Below, piece by piece: positions 38,861 to 49,054 of a stretch of 64,000 bases of DNA. Origin of the DNA: Phytohabitans maris (lineage in GTDB: Bacteria > Actinomycetota > Actinomycetes > Mycobacteriales > Micromonosporaceae); assembly GCF_031085175.1 (NCBI RefSeq), contig NZ_JAVHUY010000004.1:1-64000 (forward strand), given 5' to 3'. The first letter of the stretch is position 1. Every line of letters starts with the position of its first letter. A program made the position numbers and the translations under genes. The notes under the pieces were generated by a model that was given only the letters and a program-made list of their open reading frames with translations, did no database searches and was not told where the DNA came from.

Positions 38861-39615
38861 CTACGAGCGGGAGCGGGCGGGGCGGCGCGACGCCTGGAGG
38901 TAGTCGCGGTTGAGCTGGCCGATCGTCTCCAGCGGGATGCCCTTCGGGCAGACCGCGGTGCACTCGCCGGTGTTGGTGCAGCCGCCGAAGCCGGCCTCGT
39001 CCTGCGCGGCCACCATGTCCAGGACGCGCGACTGGCGTTCCGGCTGGCCTTGGGGGAGCAGGCCGAGGTGCGTCACCTTCGCGGCGGTGAAGAGCATCGC
39101 GGAGCCGTTGGGGCAGGCGGCCACGCACGCGCCGCAGCCGATGCAGGTCGCGGCCTCGAAGGCGGCGTCGGCGTCCGCCTTGGGGACGGGGAGCGCGTGG
39201 GCGTCGGGGGCGCTGCCGGTCGGGGCGCTCACGTAGCCGCCGGCCTGGATCACCCGGTCCAGCGCGCCGCGGTCGACGACCAGGTCCTTCACGACCGGAA
39301 ACGCCCGGGCGCGCCACGGCTCGACGTCGATCGTGTCGCCGTCGCGAAAGTGTCGCATGTGGAGCTGGCAGGTGGTGGTCGCCTTCTGCGGGCCGTGCGG
39401 GACGCCGTTGACGACCACGCCGCAGGCGCCGCAGATGCCCTCGCGGCAGTCGTGGTCGAACGCGACCGGGTCGGCGCCCTCCAGCGTGAGGCGCTCGTTC
39501 AGCATGTCGAGCACCTCCAGGAAGGACATGTCCGGGGAGACGCCGGTGACCTGGTACGCGACCATGCGGCCGCGGACGTCGGGACCGGCCTGCCGCCAGA
39601 TGCGCAGGGTCAGGT

Positions 39616-39619
<4 letters not shown>
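38861..39619 (-). CDS. sdhB: Succinate dehydrogenase iron-sulfur subunit
   Basis: A 252-residue SdhB with three cluster regions: the [2Fe-2S] motif [10 protein letters not shown] with a later Cys in TTTCQLH, then [14 protein letters not shown], and [14 protein letters not shown]. It starts at GTG 39619, overlapping the sdhA stop (GTGA). It transfers electrons from the flavin of SdhA to the membrane subunit. The order sdhC-sdhA-sdhB with a single large membrane subunit is like the actinobacterial second-type enzyme. Confidence 0.93.
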
Positions 39620-41678
<2,059 letters not shown>

Positions 41679-41679
<1 letters not shown>

Positions 41680-42359
41680 CAACCCACCAACCCCGACATC
41701 ACCGCGAACGGAACGGACAGGTAACCGGCGCACAACCCCACCGCGACCGCCGACGCCGCCAGCCGCGCCCGCCGCTCGCCCACGGCCGTGCGCTGCCCCA
41801 GCGTGCGAACCGCGCTGAACACCCCGTGCCACAGATGCAGCCCCACGGCGAGCACGGCCAGCGTGTAGAAGAGCGTCACGTACCACCGTTCCGGCGCGAA
41901 GTCGGCCACCACGTTCGCGTAGGGGTGCGCGCGGTCGCCGACCGGGTTGAGGTGGCCGGTGGTGAGGTCCAGCACGTGGAAGACGGCGAAGAGCAGGATG
42001 ATCACGCCGCCCCACCGCATGGTCCGCGCGGCGTAGCTGCCCTGGACCGGGCGGCGGTGCGCGTACCGCACCGGGCGCGCGGCGCGGGCCCGCAGCGCGA
42101 GGGAGGTCGCCGCCCAGACGTGGGCGACCAGCGCCGCGGTGAGCACGGTCCGCTGGATCCACAGGTATCCCGAGTCGGGCAGCAGCGGCGCGCCGATCGT
42201 GCGCAGCCAGTGCGCGTAGTGGTCGAACGACTCGGCGCCCACGAACACCTTGAGGTTGCCGGCCATGTGCGCCACCAGGAACAGCACCAGCACGATGCCG
42301 CTCACCGCCATGAGCATCTTCTGCCCGACGGTCGACCGGACCGCACTAGCTGTGACCAC
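41679..42359 (-). CDS. sdhC: Succinate dehydrogenase cytochrome b membrane subunit
   Basis: A 226-residue membrane protein with five hydrophobic segments and conserved histidines for two haems ([45 protein letters not shown]). This matches the single-polypeptide diheme type. The start is uncertain: GTG 42359 (VVTASAVRS) is chosen because ATG 42401 would intrude on the regulator's operator region. It heads the sdhCAB operon, divergent from a LysR-type gene that probably controls it. Confidence 0.87.
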
Positions 42360-42410
42360 GGCACCGACGCTAGGGCCGGAAGACCTATTCGTCCAATGCA
42401 TCGTCGATAC

Positions 42411-42430
42411 AGTCTCGATAGCTGTAGACT
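42411..42430. promoter_or_regulatory. LysR-type dyad in the sdhC-lysR divergent promoter
   Basis: AGTCT-N10-AGACT forms an inverted repeat of the LysR type just upstream of the regulator start (42438). A direct repeat TCGATA is superimposed (42404-42409 and 42415-42420). It is suited to autoregulation and control of sdhCAB. Confidence 0.5.
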
Positions 42431-42437
42431 ATGGCGA

Positions 42438-43319
42438 GTGCGGCTCCAGCAGCTCAGGTACTTCGTGGCCGTCGCCGATGAGCGCCACTTCACACGCGCG
42501 GCGGCCGGCCTCGGCGTGGCGCAGCCCACGCTGAGCAAGCAGATCCACAGCCTGGAGCGGGACATCGGCGCCCCGCTGCTCGACCGCGCCCGCGGCACCG
42601 TCACGCTCACCCCGGCCGGCGCCGCGCTGCTGCCGATCGCGCGGCGCGTCCTGGCCGACATCGAGACCGCCCGCCGCGAGGTGCAGGAGCTCGTCGGGCT
42701 GCGCCGCGGCCGGGTGCGGCTCGGCGCCACGCCCAGCCTCTCCACCAGCCTCGTCGCGCGGGTGCTGCCCCGCTTCCGCGCCGCCCACCCCGGCATCGAC
42801 CTGCACGTGGAGGAGAGCGGCTCGCAGGACCTGGTCCGCCACCTCACCGAGGGCAACCTCGACCTCGCGCTGGTCATCCTGCCGCCGCACGGCATCGACC
42901 CGGCCCTGCGGGCCGAGCCGATCCTCCGCGAAGACCTCGTCGTCGCCTCGGCCTCACCCCTCCCGGCCTATGCCGGGGGCATGCCGATCACGGAGCTGCG
43001 GGACCGACCCCTGGTGATGTTCCGCAGGGGGTACGACGTTCGCGACGCGACCCTCCACGCCTGTCACGCCGCGGGCTTCGAGCCGGCGTTCGCGGTCGAG
43101 GGCGGTGAGATGGACGCGGTGCTCAGCTTCGTGGCGGCGGGGCTGGGCGTGGCGGTGGTGCCGAGCATGGTGGTCGCGGGGCGGCCCGGGCTGCACTCCA
43201 CGCCGCTCGCCCCGCCCGGCATCCAGCGCACCGTCGCCGTCGCCGAGCGCCGCGAGTCCACCCCCACCCACGCGGCCGCCGCGTTGCGCGGCACGATCCT
43301 GGCGTTCCTGCGAGGATGA
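42438..43319 (+). CDS. LysR-family transcriptional regulator
   Basis: A 293-residue LysR protein. The N-terminal winged helix-turn-helix reads LQQLRYFVAVADERHFTRAA, then LGVAQPTLSKQIHSLE. A C-terminal periplasmic-binding-like effector domain begins GRVRLGATPSLSTSLV. GTG 42438 is the start; a clear Shine-Dalgarno sequence is lacking. It is divergent from sdhCAB with a dyad in between, so it likely responds to a C4 acid or related metabolite to set succinate dehydrogenase levels. Control of the catabolic island is the alternative. Confidence 0.92.
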   Translation: MRLQQLRYFVAVADERHFTRAAAGLGVAQPTLSKQIHSLERDIGAPLLDRARGTVTLTPAGAALLPIARRVLADIETARREVQELVGLRRGRVRLGATPSLSTSLVARVLPRFRAAHPGIDLHVEESGSQDLVRHLTEGNLDLALVILPPHGIDPALRAEPILREDLVVASASPLPAYAGGMPITELRDRPLVMFRRGYDVRDATLHACHAAGFEPAFAVEGGEMDAVLSFVAAGLGVAVVPSMVVAGRPGLHSTPLAPPGIQRTVAVAERRESTPTHAAAALRGTILAFLRG

Positions 43320-43323
43320 GGGC

Positions 43324-43689
43324 GTGGACCGATCTGACGTGCTGAGCTGGGTCGACGCGTACGAGCGGGCGTGGCACTCGCCCGGCACCGCGGCGCTCGC
43401 CGAGATCTTCACCGACGACGCCAGCTACCTCCAGGGGCCCTACCGCGAGCCGGTCGTCGGCCTGCCCGCGATCGCGCGGATGTGGGAGGCGGAGCGGGCC
43501 GGGCCGGACGAGGCGTTCGACATGAGCCGCGACGTCGTGGCCGTCGACGGCGACACGGCCGTGGTACGGGTCGAGGTGCGCTACGGGCCGCCGCTCGACG
43601 AGCAGTGGCGTGACCTGTGGATCGTGCGCTTCGCGGCCGGCGGCCGGTGCGCCTGGTTCGAGGAGTGGCCGATCGCGCCGGGTCATTGA
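43324..43689 (+). CDS. Small NTF2-like (SnoaL) protein
   Basis: A 121-residue protein opening VLSWVDAYERAWHSPGTAALAEIFTDDASYLQGPY, a typical NTF2/SnoaL start, and ending in DLWIVRFAAGGRCAWFEEWPI. It begins 4 bp after the LysR stop and is probably cotranscribed with it. Such proteins often bind or isomerise small ligands; no specific function is evident. Confidence 0.82.
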   Translation: MDRSDVLSWVDAYERAWHSPGTAALAEIFTDDASYLQGPYREPVVGLPAIARMWEAERAGPDEAFDMSRDVVAVDGDTAVVRVEVRYGPPLDEQWRDLWIVRFAAGGRCAWFEEWPIAPGH

Positions 43690-43697
43690 CCTGTCGT

Positions 43698-43716
43698 CCA
43701 GGCGATTGACGCCTGG
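43698..43716. terminator. Short hairpin after the NTF2-like gene
   Basis: CCAGGCG-ATTGA-CGCCTGG is a perfect 7-bp stem with a 5-nt loop, beginning 8 bp after the stop codon at 43689. It probably ends the lysR unit before the membrane-protein gene. Confidence 0.55.
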
Positions 43717-43773
43717 CGATCAACCCGGGGCTCTTGGGAGGATATGGACCGTCTCCTGGGGAGGTGGTCCGTC

Positions 43774-44847
43774 ATGTCCACGTCGCTGTCCGACACTCCC
43801 ACCCGCACCGGCCGCGCCACCGCGCCGGCCACGCCGCGCGAAGACCTGGTCACCGTGCTCCTCGGTGCCTGCCTGGTCGGCGGCGCGATGTCCGACGGGT
43901 GGGCGCACAGCAACATCCTCGACACGATCGAGGGGTTCTTCACGCCGTGGCACGCGCTGCTCTACTTCGGGTTCGCCGCCACCGGCGCCTGGATCTTCTT
44001 CCTCGCGTACCGGCGGCGGGCCGACCACCCGTACTGGTGGCGCGACGCCTGGCCCAGCGGCTACCGGGTGGGCGCCGCCGGCGTGCTGCTCTTCCTCTTC
44101 GGCGGCCTCGCCGACATGGTGTGGCACGAGACGCTCGGCGTGGAGGTGGGGCTCAACGCGGCGTTCAGCCCCAGCCACATGCTCCTCGACATCGGCGCGC
44201 TGCTGATGCTGAGCAGCCCGCTGCGCTCCTGGTGGGCGGCGGGCGCGGGTGGCGGCCTGCGCGCCGGCACGGGCGTCGCCTCGCTGGCGCTGACCGCGAT
44301 GGGCGCGACGATCCTGCTGAGCCACTCGATCGCGTTCACGATGTCCCGCCCCACGATGCCGTACGAGGCGATGGACGGGCGCAACCTCGGCCGGATCGAG
44401 CACGTGCTCGCCGTGCAGGGCGTCGACGCGTACCTGGTGACGACGCTGCTGGTCGGGATACCCGTGCTGATGGCTCACCGGCGGCGGGCGACGCCCGGCG
44501 CGGCGGCCGCGGTGGTCGGTGGCGTGGCGCTCTTCACGCTGGTCATGCTGGAGTTTCCGAGCGTGCTGGTCGCGGGGGCGCTCGGCGCGCTGGCCGGTGC
44601 CGCCGTCGCCGACCTCGTCCTGGAACGGCTCGACGCCACCCGCGGCACCGCCGCCCCGCTGCGCATGCCGATCGCCGGCGCGGTCTTCGCCGCCACCGTC
44701 TGGAGCGGCCACCTGCTGGGGCTGCACCTGGCCGAGGGGGTCCGCTGGCCGGTCGAGATGTGGACCGGGCTCGTCGTGCTCTGCGCCGCGCTGGGCGCGC
44801 TCCTCGGCGGGCTGCTGGCGCGCCCCGCCACGCATCTGCACAGCTGA
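43774..44847 (+). CDS. Multi-pass membrane protein of unknown function
   Basis: A 357-residue protein with eight or nine hydrophobic segments. Conserved-looking motifs include GWAHSNILDTIEGFFTPWHALLY, GGLADMVWHETLG, FSPSHMLLDIGALLM and LLSHSIAF. Buried His and acidic residues suggest metal or cofactor binding. ATG 43774 (GGGGAGGTGG upstream) is preferred over ATG 43744, whose Shine-Dalgarno sequence is too close. I do not recognise a named family. Confidence 0.75.
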   Translation: MSTSLSDTPTRTGRATAPATPREDLVTVLLGACLVGGAMSDGWAHSNILDTIEGFFTPWHALLYFGFAATGAWIFFLAYRRRADHPYWWRDAWPSGYRVGAAGVLLFLFGGLADMVWHETLGVEVGLNAAFSPSHMLLDIGALLMLSSPLRSWWAAGAGGGLRAGTGVASLALTAMGATILLSHSIAFTMSRPTMPYEAMDGRNLGRIEHVLAVQGVDAYLVTTLLVGIPVLMAHRRRATPGAAAAVVGGVALFTLVMLEFPSVLVAGALGALAGAAVADLVLERLDATRGTAAPLRMPIAGAVFAATVWSGHLLGLHLAEGVRWPVEMWTGLVVLCAALGALLGGLLARPATHLHS

Positions 44848-44881
44848 CTTTCAGTCGCCTTTCAGCCCGCGGCGCTACCGT
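44848..44881 (+). promoter_or_regulatory. Direct-repeat (OmpR/PhoP-like) promoter of a small gene
   Basis: CTTTCAG occurs at 44848-44854 and 44859-44865, a 7-bp repeat with a 4-bp gap, the spacing of OmpR/PhoP-type response-regulator sites. TACCGT (44876-44881) follows as a -10 element, and the ATG at 44888 is 6 bp further, consistent with a leaderless transcript. Confidence 0.5.
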
Positions 44882-44887
44882 CGCGGC

Positions 44888-45259
44888 ATGGACGAGAGCA
44901 GGGCCCAGCGGGTCGTCGACGCGCTCCGCGACCGCGGCGTGCCGGCGCACCTGGAGCGGGCGGGCGTCGCGCAGTACGGCGTACGCGTCGCGCTGCGCGA
45001 CGGCCGCCAGGCGATGTGGGACACGGACGGCACCGCGGGGCTGGAGGCACAGGTCATGCGCAACGGCGTGCTGGTCGGCTTCGTGCCGCACATCGAGGGC
45101 TCGGAAAACTTCGACGAGCACGAGGTGGTCGACGCGATCGCCCGCACCGACTACGACCAGCCGATCGCGCGGCAGCGCGCCACCGCCCCGCCCGCCACGG
45201 CGCCGTTGCCCCGCGAGGGTGGCTTCTTCCGCCGGTTCCGGCAGGGCTTTCGCGAGTAG
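44888..45259 (+). CDS. Small hypothetical protein
   Basis: A 123-residue acidic/basic mixed protein, MDESRAQRVVDALRDRGVPAHLER at the start and GGFFRRFRQGFRE at the end. No membrane segment or signal is present. The middle (WDTDGTAGLEAQVMRNGVLVGFVPHIEG) could be a small alpha/beta domain. It has its own direct-repeat promoter, so it is probably a response gene of a two-component system. No family is recognised. Confidence 0.7.
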   Translation: MDESRAQRVVDALRDRGVPAHLERAGVAQYGVRVALRDGRQAMWDTDGTAGLEAQVMRNGVLVGFVPHIEGSENFDEHEVVDAIARTDYDQPIARQRATAPPATAPLPREGGFFRRFRQGFRE

Positions 45260-45621
45260 CCCGCTCGTGGCCGGCGCCACCGTATTGTCGGCCCGCCCCA
45301 TGATTGTCGGATCATCCAACTATCGGATCGAGTTCGTCGAATTGGCGTGGTCGCGGGCTTTCCGTCGCTGATTGAAAAGGCCGCCGGAAGACCGATCTCT
45401 ATGCTCTCTATGGCGGCTCTCTATGGCGCCGACGAGTTCGAGAACGAGATCGAGAGCGTCGTGACGCCGATGCGGGAAAGCCGCGACCTTACGCCCGTGA
45501 ATCCGCCGTCCTGTTCACCCGACCGCTTTTCCAAAAAGTCATCCCAACCGGGGAATGCGATATCGTCAATGCCTTGATATCGTGCGGTGACCGTACGACA
45601 GCGGAGGGCGACACGGGCCTG
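45260..45621. other. 362-bp intergenic region of lower GC upstream of the secreted-protein gene
   Basis: Base composition drops compared with the surroundings and no convincing gene is seen. Short direct repeats occur: GCTCTCTATGGCG-like copies near 45401-45427, and GATATCGT near 45559 and 45577. TTGATA at 45574 may be a -35 element for the downstream gene. It probably carries the regulatory region of the secreted protein. Confidence 0.5.
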
Positions 45622-47520
45622 ATGACCAGCACGCCGGCAGTCCGAGCAGCGGTACGCGCAGTGCTGCTCGGCACCACGGCGGTCGCCGCCTACCTGCTGC
45701 TCTCACTCCTGGACGACCCCGCGCACGCCGACGACGGCGGCCTCGACCTCGGCCTGGGCCTGAGCCCTCCGCCAGCGGCGGCCGAGCCGTCACCCGGCCT
45801 GCCGCTGATCTCCGGCCTCCTCGCCACGCTCACCACCGGCGACGCCACCCCCGCCCCGGCCGCCCCGCCCCCTGGCCCGGCCGCCCTGCCCCCTGGTCCG
45901 GCCGCCCTGCCCCCTGGTCCGGCCGGCCCTCCCGCTGCTCCGGGCAGTGCTCCTGCCCGCCCGGGCGGCCCTCCCGCTGGTCCGGTCACTGTCCCCGCTG
46001 GCCCGGGTGGCGCTCCCGCTGCCCGGGGTGGCGCTCCTGCCCGGCCGGGCGGCCCTCCCGCTGGCCCAGCCGCGACCCCGGCCGGTCGGGACGGCGCTCG
46101 TGACGGTGGGCCTCGCGGGGGCGCCAGGCCCGGCGGTGCCGGCACGGCCCGGGACGGCGCCCGCGACAACCGGCCGGCCGGTGGCTCGGCGGGCACGCCC
46201 GACCCCGCCGGCGGCGCCGGGCCGTCCGGCGGTCCGGACCGCACCTCCGAGCCGGCGCACGACCCCGAGCCGGCTGCGGTCGGGGATCCGGGTGCGGGCG
46301 GGGATCCGGCTGCGGTTGGGGATCCGGCTGCGGTTGGGGATCCGGGCGCGGTTGGGGATCCGGCTGCGGGCGGGGATCCGGGCGCGGGCGGGGAGTCGGC
46401 TGCGGGCGGAGAGCCAGGCGCGGGCGGAGAGTCGGCTGCGGGCGAGGAGTCGGGCGCGAGTGGGTCGGGCGTGGGCGGGTCGGGCGCGGAGTCGGGTGCG
46501 GGCGGGTCCGCGGAGTCGGGTGCCGGCGGCGATGGCGCGGCCGATCGCCCCGGTGCTTCGCCGGAAAGCGGAGCCGATGCGGACCACCCACCCCTGAAGC
46601 CCGGACAGCCGGCGGACGGCAGCCAGCCGGCCGCCGGCACCGGCACGGTGGTCGTCGGATCGGCTCCGGACAGCGGCGCCGCTCCGGACCCAGCGGCTGG
46701 AGACCGCCAAACCACCGGCGGCAGGACAGCCCCGGTCGGGCCCGCCGCCACCGAGGCGCCGCCCTCGACCGGCCTGGGAGGGTTCGCCACCGAGGCGTCG
46801 CCGCCGGTCGGCCTGGGAGGGCTTGCCACCACCGGGACGTCACCGCTGGCCGGCCCGGAAAGGCCCGCCGCCACCGAGGCGTCGCCGCCGGCCGGGCCGC
46901 TCGGGCTTGTGACCGGCACCCTCGCCGCCGTGACGCGGCCCCTGTCCGGCGTCCTGCAGACGGCCGTCGTCGGGGTGCTCGAGCCGGTCCTGCGGGTCGT
47001 CCAGGTGACCGTGACCGCCGTCCTTGAGCCGATCGAGCCGATCCTGGGCGGCCTGCTGCCCGGCCAGCCCGGTCCGGCGGAGCCGGATGGGCAGGGCATC
47101 CCGCCCGAGGAGGCGCCCGGTGCCGAGCCTCCGGCCGCCGCGCCGCAGGGTGCCGGCACACCCGCGCCGAGCAAGGCGGCCGCCGGCACGCCGAAGCCGG
47201 CCGGCGTGCCGCGATGGACCACGGCCGGCGCGGGGCCGTGGATCGGCGGCGGCCGCGTCACCGCGGCGCCGGAGAAGACCACCGCCGCCCCGGACGCCGC
47301 CGGCGCGGGCACGGTGCCCACGCCCTCCGGGGCCGGGTTCGCCGGATGCGCGCTGGGTGGGTGCGCGCACACCAGCGACGCGATCAACGCCGGCGGACAG
47401 CCCCTCGTCCTGCCCGCCGCCCTCGCCGTGCGGCCGGACGTGCGCGGTCGCCTCGTGACCCCGCCCACCGACCCGACCTTCACCGGCCGGCTCCCCGGGG
47501 TCGCCCCCGCTCCCGGCTGA
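45622..47520 (+). CDS. Secreted Ala/Gly/Pro-rich low-complexity protein
   Basis: A 632-residue predicted exported protein. The N-terminus (VRAAVRAVLLGTTAVAAYLLLSLL) is a signal sequence, with possible cleavage after PAHA. Residues 50-380 are low complexity: PAGPAALPPGP-type tracts, then repeats of GDPAAVGDPGAGG and GESAAGGEPGAGG. A more ordered segment follows (LGLVTGTLAAVTRPLSGVLQ through LEPVLRVVQVTVTAVLEPIE), with hydrophobic helices. The C-terminus has a Cys pair in FAGCALGGCAHTSD and ends in RLVTPPTDPTFTG. ATG 45622 is chosen, with GGAGGG 13 bp upstream. It may be a wall or matrix protein. The repeats make the frame strongly open on the opposite strand as well. Confidence 0.7.
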   Translation: MTSTPAVRAAVRAVLLGTTAVAAYLLLSLLDDPAHADDGGLDLGLGLSPPPAAAEPSPGLPLISGLLATLTTGDATPAPAAPPPGPAALPPGPAALPPGPAGPPAAPGSAPARPGGPPAGPVTVPAGPGGAPAARGGAPARPGGPPAGPAATPAGRDGARDGGPRGGARPGGAGTARDGARDNRPAGGSAGTPDPAGGAGPSGGPDRTSEPAHDPEPAAVGDPGAGGDPAAVGDPAAVGDPGAVGDPAAGGDPGAGGESAAGGEPGAGGESAAGEESGASGSGVGGSGAESGAGGSAESGAGGDGAADRPGASPESGADADHPPLKPGQPADGSQPAAGTGTVVVGSAPDSGAAPDPAAGDRQTTGGRTAPVGPAATEAPPSTGLGGFATEASPPVGLGGLATTGTSPLAGPERPAATEASPPAGPLGLVTGTLAAVTRPLSGVLQTAVVGVLEPVLRVVQVTVTAVLEPIEPILGGLLPGQPGPAEPDGQGIPPEEAPGAEPPAAAPQGAGTPAPSKAAAGTPKPAGVPRWTTAGAGPWIGGGRVTAAPEKTTAAPDAAGAGTVPTPSGAGFAGCALGGCAHTSDAINAGGQPLVLPAALAVRPDVRGRLVTPPTDPTFTGRLPGVAPAPG

Positions 47521-47547
47521 TCTCCGCCCGCGCAGGCGTCGGACCCG

Positions 47548-47950
47548 GCGCTGTGCCCGGCCATCGGGTCGCGGCGGCGTCCGGGGAAGGCCTGACCGCA
47601 GCGCTGTGCCCGGTCACCGGGTCGCGGCGGCGTCCGGGGAAGGCCTGACCGCAGCGCCGTGCCCGGCCATCCGGGTCGCGGTGGCCCCCGGAAAGGCCTG
47701 ACCACGGCGCTGTGCCCGGTCACCGGGTCGCAGCAGCGTCCGCGGAAGGGCCTGGCCAGGGCGGCGTGTCCGGTAGCCGGGTCGCGGTGGCGCTCAGGGA
47801 GGGCCTGACCACGGCGCCGTGCCCGGCCGTCGGGGTCGCAGGGGTGCCCGGGGAAGGCCTGACCACGGCGGCGCATCCGGCCCTCGGGTCGCGCCAGCGT
47901 CGGCGAAAGGCCTGACCACGGGGCCGTGCGCGTCCCCGGAGAAAGGCCGG
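47548..47950. repeat. 53-bp tandem repeat array, about eight copies
   Basis: The marker AAGGCCTGACC, or a one- to two-base variant, starts at 47587, 47640, 47693, 47746, 47799, 47854 and 47907, giving steps of 53, 53, 53, 53, 55 and 53 bp. A truncated last unit follows at 47943. Each unit contains a short palindrome such as CCCGGTCACCGGG. The unit length is not a multiple of 3 and the array begins about 28 bp after the stop of the secreted-protein gene. Confidence 0.92.
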
Positions 47951-48374
47951 CCACCGCGTCGCCGGAGAGGGTGGCCACGTCGTCGGCCCGACCCGGGACC
48001 CGGTCCGCCGCCTGCGGAAACCCCAGTCACCAGGCCGACCGCGCCGGCCCGGACGCAGTCCTGAGCCCACCGCACCGGAGCGACCACTCGGCGGAAGGCC
48101 GCCGCCGTGGCGGACCCGCCGGGACCGGCGCCGCCGCGGGTGGGCGGGGCCGCCGGGCAAGGCGCAACCACTCCACCGGGTGAATGGCGAAACCGGCCGC
48201 CCGCGTTCGCGCGGGTCACCCCTGATGGGGGGCCGCGGCCCCTTGGATCGCGCGGGATGGGTGTTGCGGTGCGTGGGTCGCGAGCGATGACCCATAGAGC
48301 GACGCGGAACTACCCGGCGGTCCACAAAGGACCGGATTAGCGCTACGGGGTACCAGAGATCGGAGAACTCCCTC
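47951..48374. other. 424-bp intergenic region before the NarL-type regulator
   Basis: No gene is supported; the open frames are compositional. A hairpin TGGGTC-N9-GACCCA lies at 48274-48294 upstream of the regulator and may affect its expression. The regulator's Shine-Dalgarno sequence GGAGAA is at about 48363. Confidence 0.45.
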
Positions 48375-48980
48375 GTGATCCGCATCATGGTCGTCGAGGA
48401 GATGGGGCTGCTGCGGAGCGCCCTGCGCACCGTGCTGTCGAGCGAGCACGACCTGGAGGTGGTCGCCGAGATCGGGGAGCGGACGCAGATCCTGCCCGCC
48501 GCCGGGCGGGAGCGGCCGGACGTGGTCGTGGTGGACGTGGACCTGACGGCCGCGGACACCCGTGGCGTACTGGCGCGCCTGCGGGAGCAGTTGCCGCAGG
48601 TGGCCCTCCTGGCGCTGAGCGGGCGCTGGACCGCCGACTCGCTGCGGCGGGCGCTCGCGGCGGGCACGCTCGGGTTCGCCGGGACGGATGTGGCGCCGGC
48701 GCAGTTCGTGCGGATCGTGCGGTCGGTCGCCGGGGGCAACCGCGTGATCGACCCGGCGGTCGCGGCTGCCGTGCTGAACCCGCCGCCGAACCCGCTGACC
48801 ACCCGCGAGCGGGAGATCCTCCGCGCCGCCGCGGAGGGCCTCCCGCCCAAGGAGATCGCCGTCCGCCTCTACCTGGCGCACGGCACCGTCCGTAACCGGA
48901 TGTCCGCGATCCTCCGCAAGACCGGCGCCCGCAACCGGCTGGAGGCGATCCGCCGGGCTCAGGAGAGGGGGTGGCTCTGA
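48375..48980 (+). CDS. NarL/LuxR-type response regulator with degenerate receiver
   Basis: A 201-residue protein with a receiver domain and a LuxR-type helix-turn-helix (LTTREREILRAAAEGLPPKEIAVRL, then GTVRNRMSAILRKTGARNR). The phospho-acceptor Asp54 is present in VVVDVDL. The acidic pair is Glu8-Glu9 instead of Asp-Asp, and the conserved Lys is replaced by Thr104 (GFAGTDVAP). No kinase gene is adjacent. It resembles DesR-like orphan regulators and may be controlled without phosphorylation. GTG 48375 follows GGAGAA. Confidence 0.85.
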   Translation: MIRIMVVEEMGLLRSALRTVLSSEHDLEVVAEIGERTQILPAAGRERPDVVVVDVDLTAADTRGVLARLREQLPQVALLALSGRWTADSLRRALAAGTLGFAGTDVAPAQFVRIVRSVAGGNRVIDPAVAAAVLNPPPNPLTTREREILRAAAEGLPPKEIAVRLYLAHGTVRNRMSAILRKTGARNRLEAIRRAQERGWL

Positions 48981-49054
48981 CCGCGCCCCGGGCACGCCGA
49001 CCCCGCCGCCGCGAGCCACGGCGACGGGGCGAAGAGGCCCAGCGGGAACGGTGG

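Noticed and set aside
47548-47950. CRISPR array
   Set aside because: Units are contiguous 53-bp copies without unique spacers and no cas genes are present.
45690-47978. 762-codon minus-strand frame opposite the secreted protein and through the 53-bp array
   Set aside because: Composition follows the repeats in reverse, there is no signal or domain, and the plus-strand frame has a convincing signal sequence.
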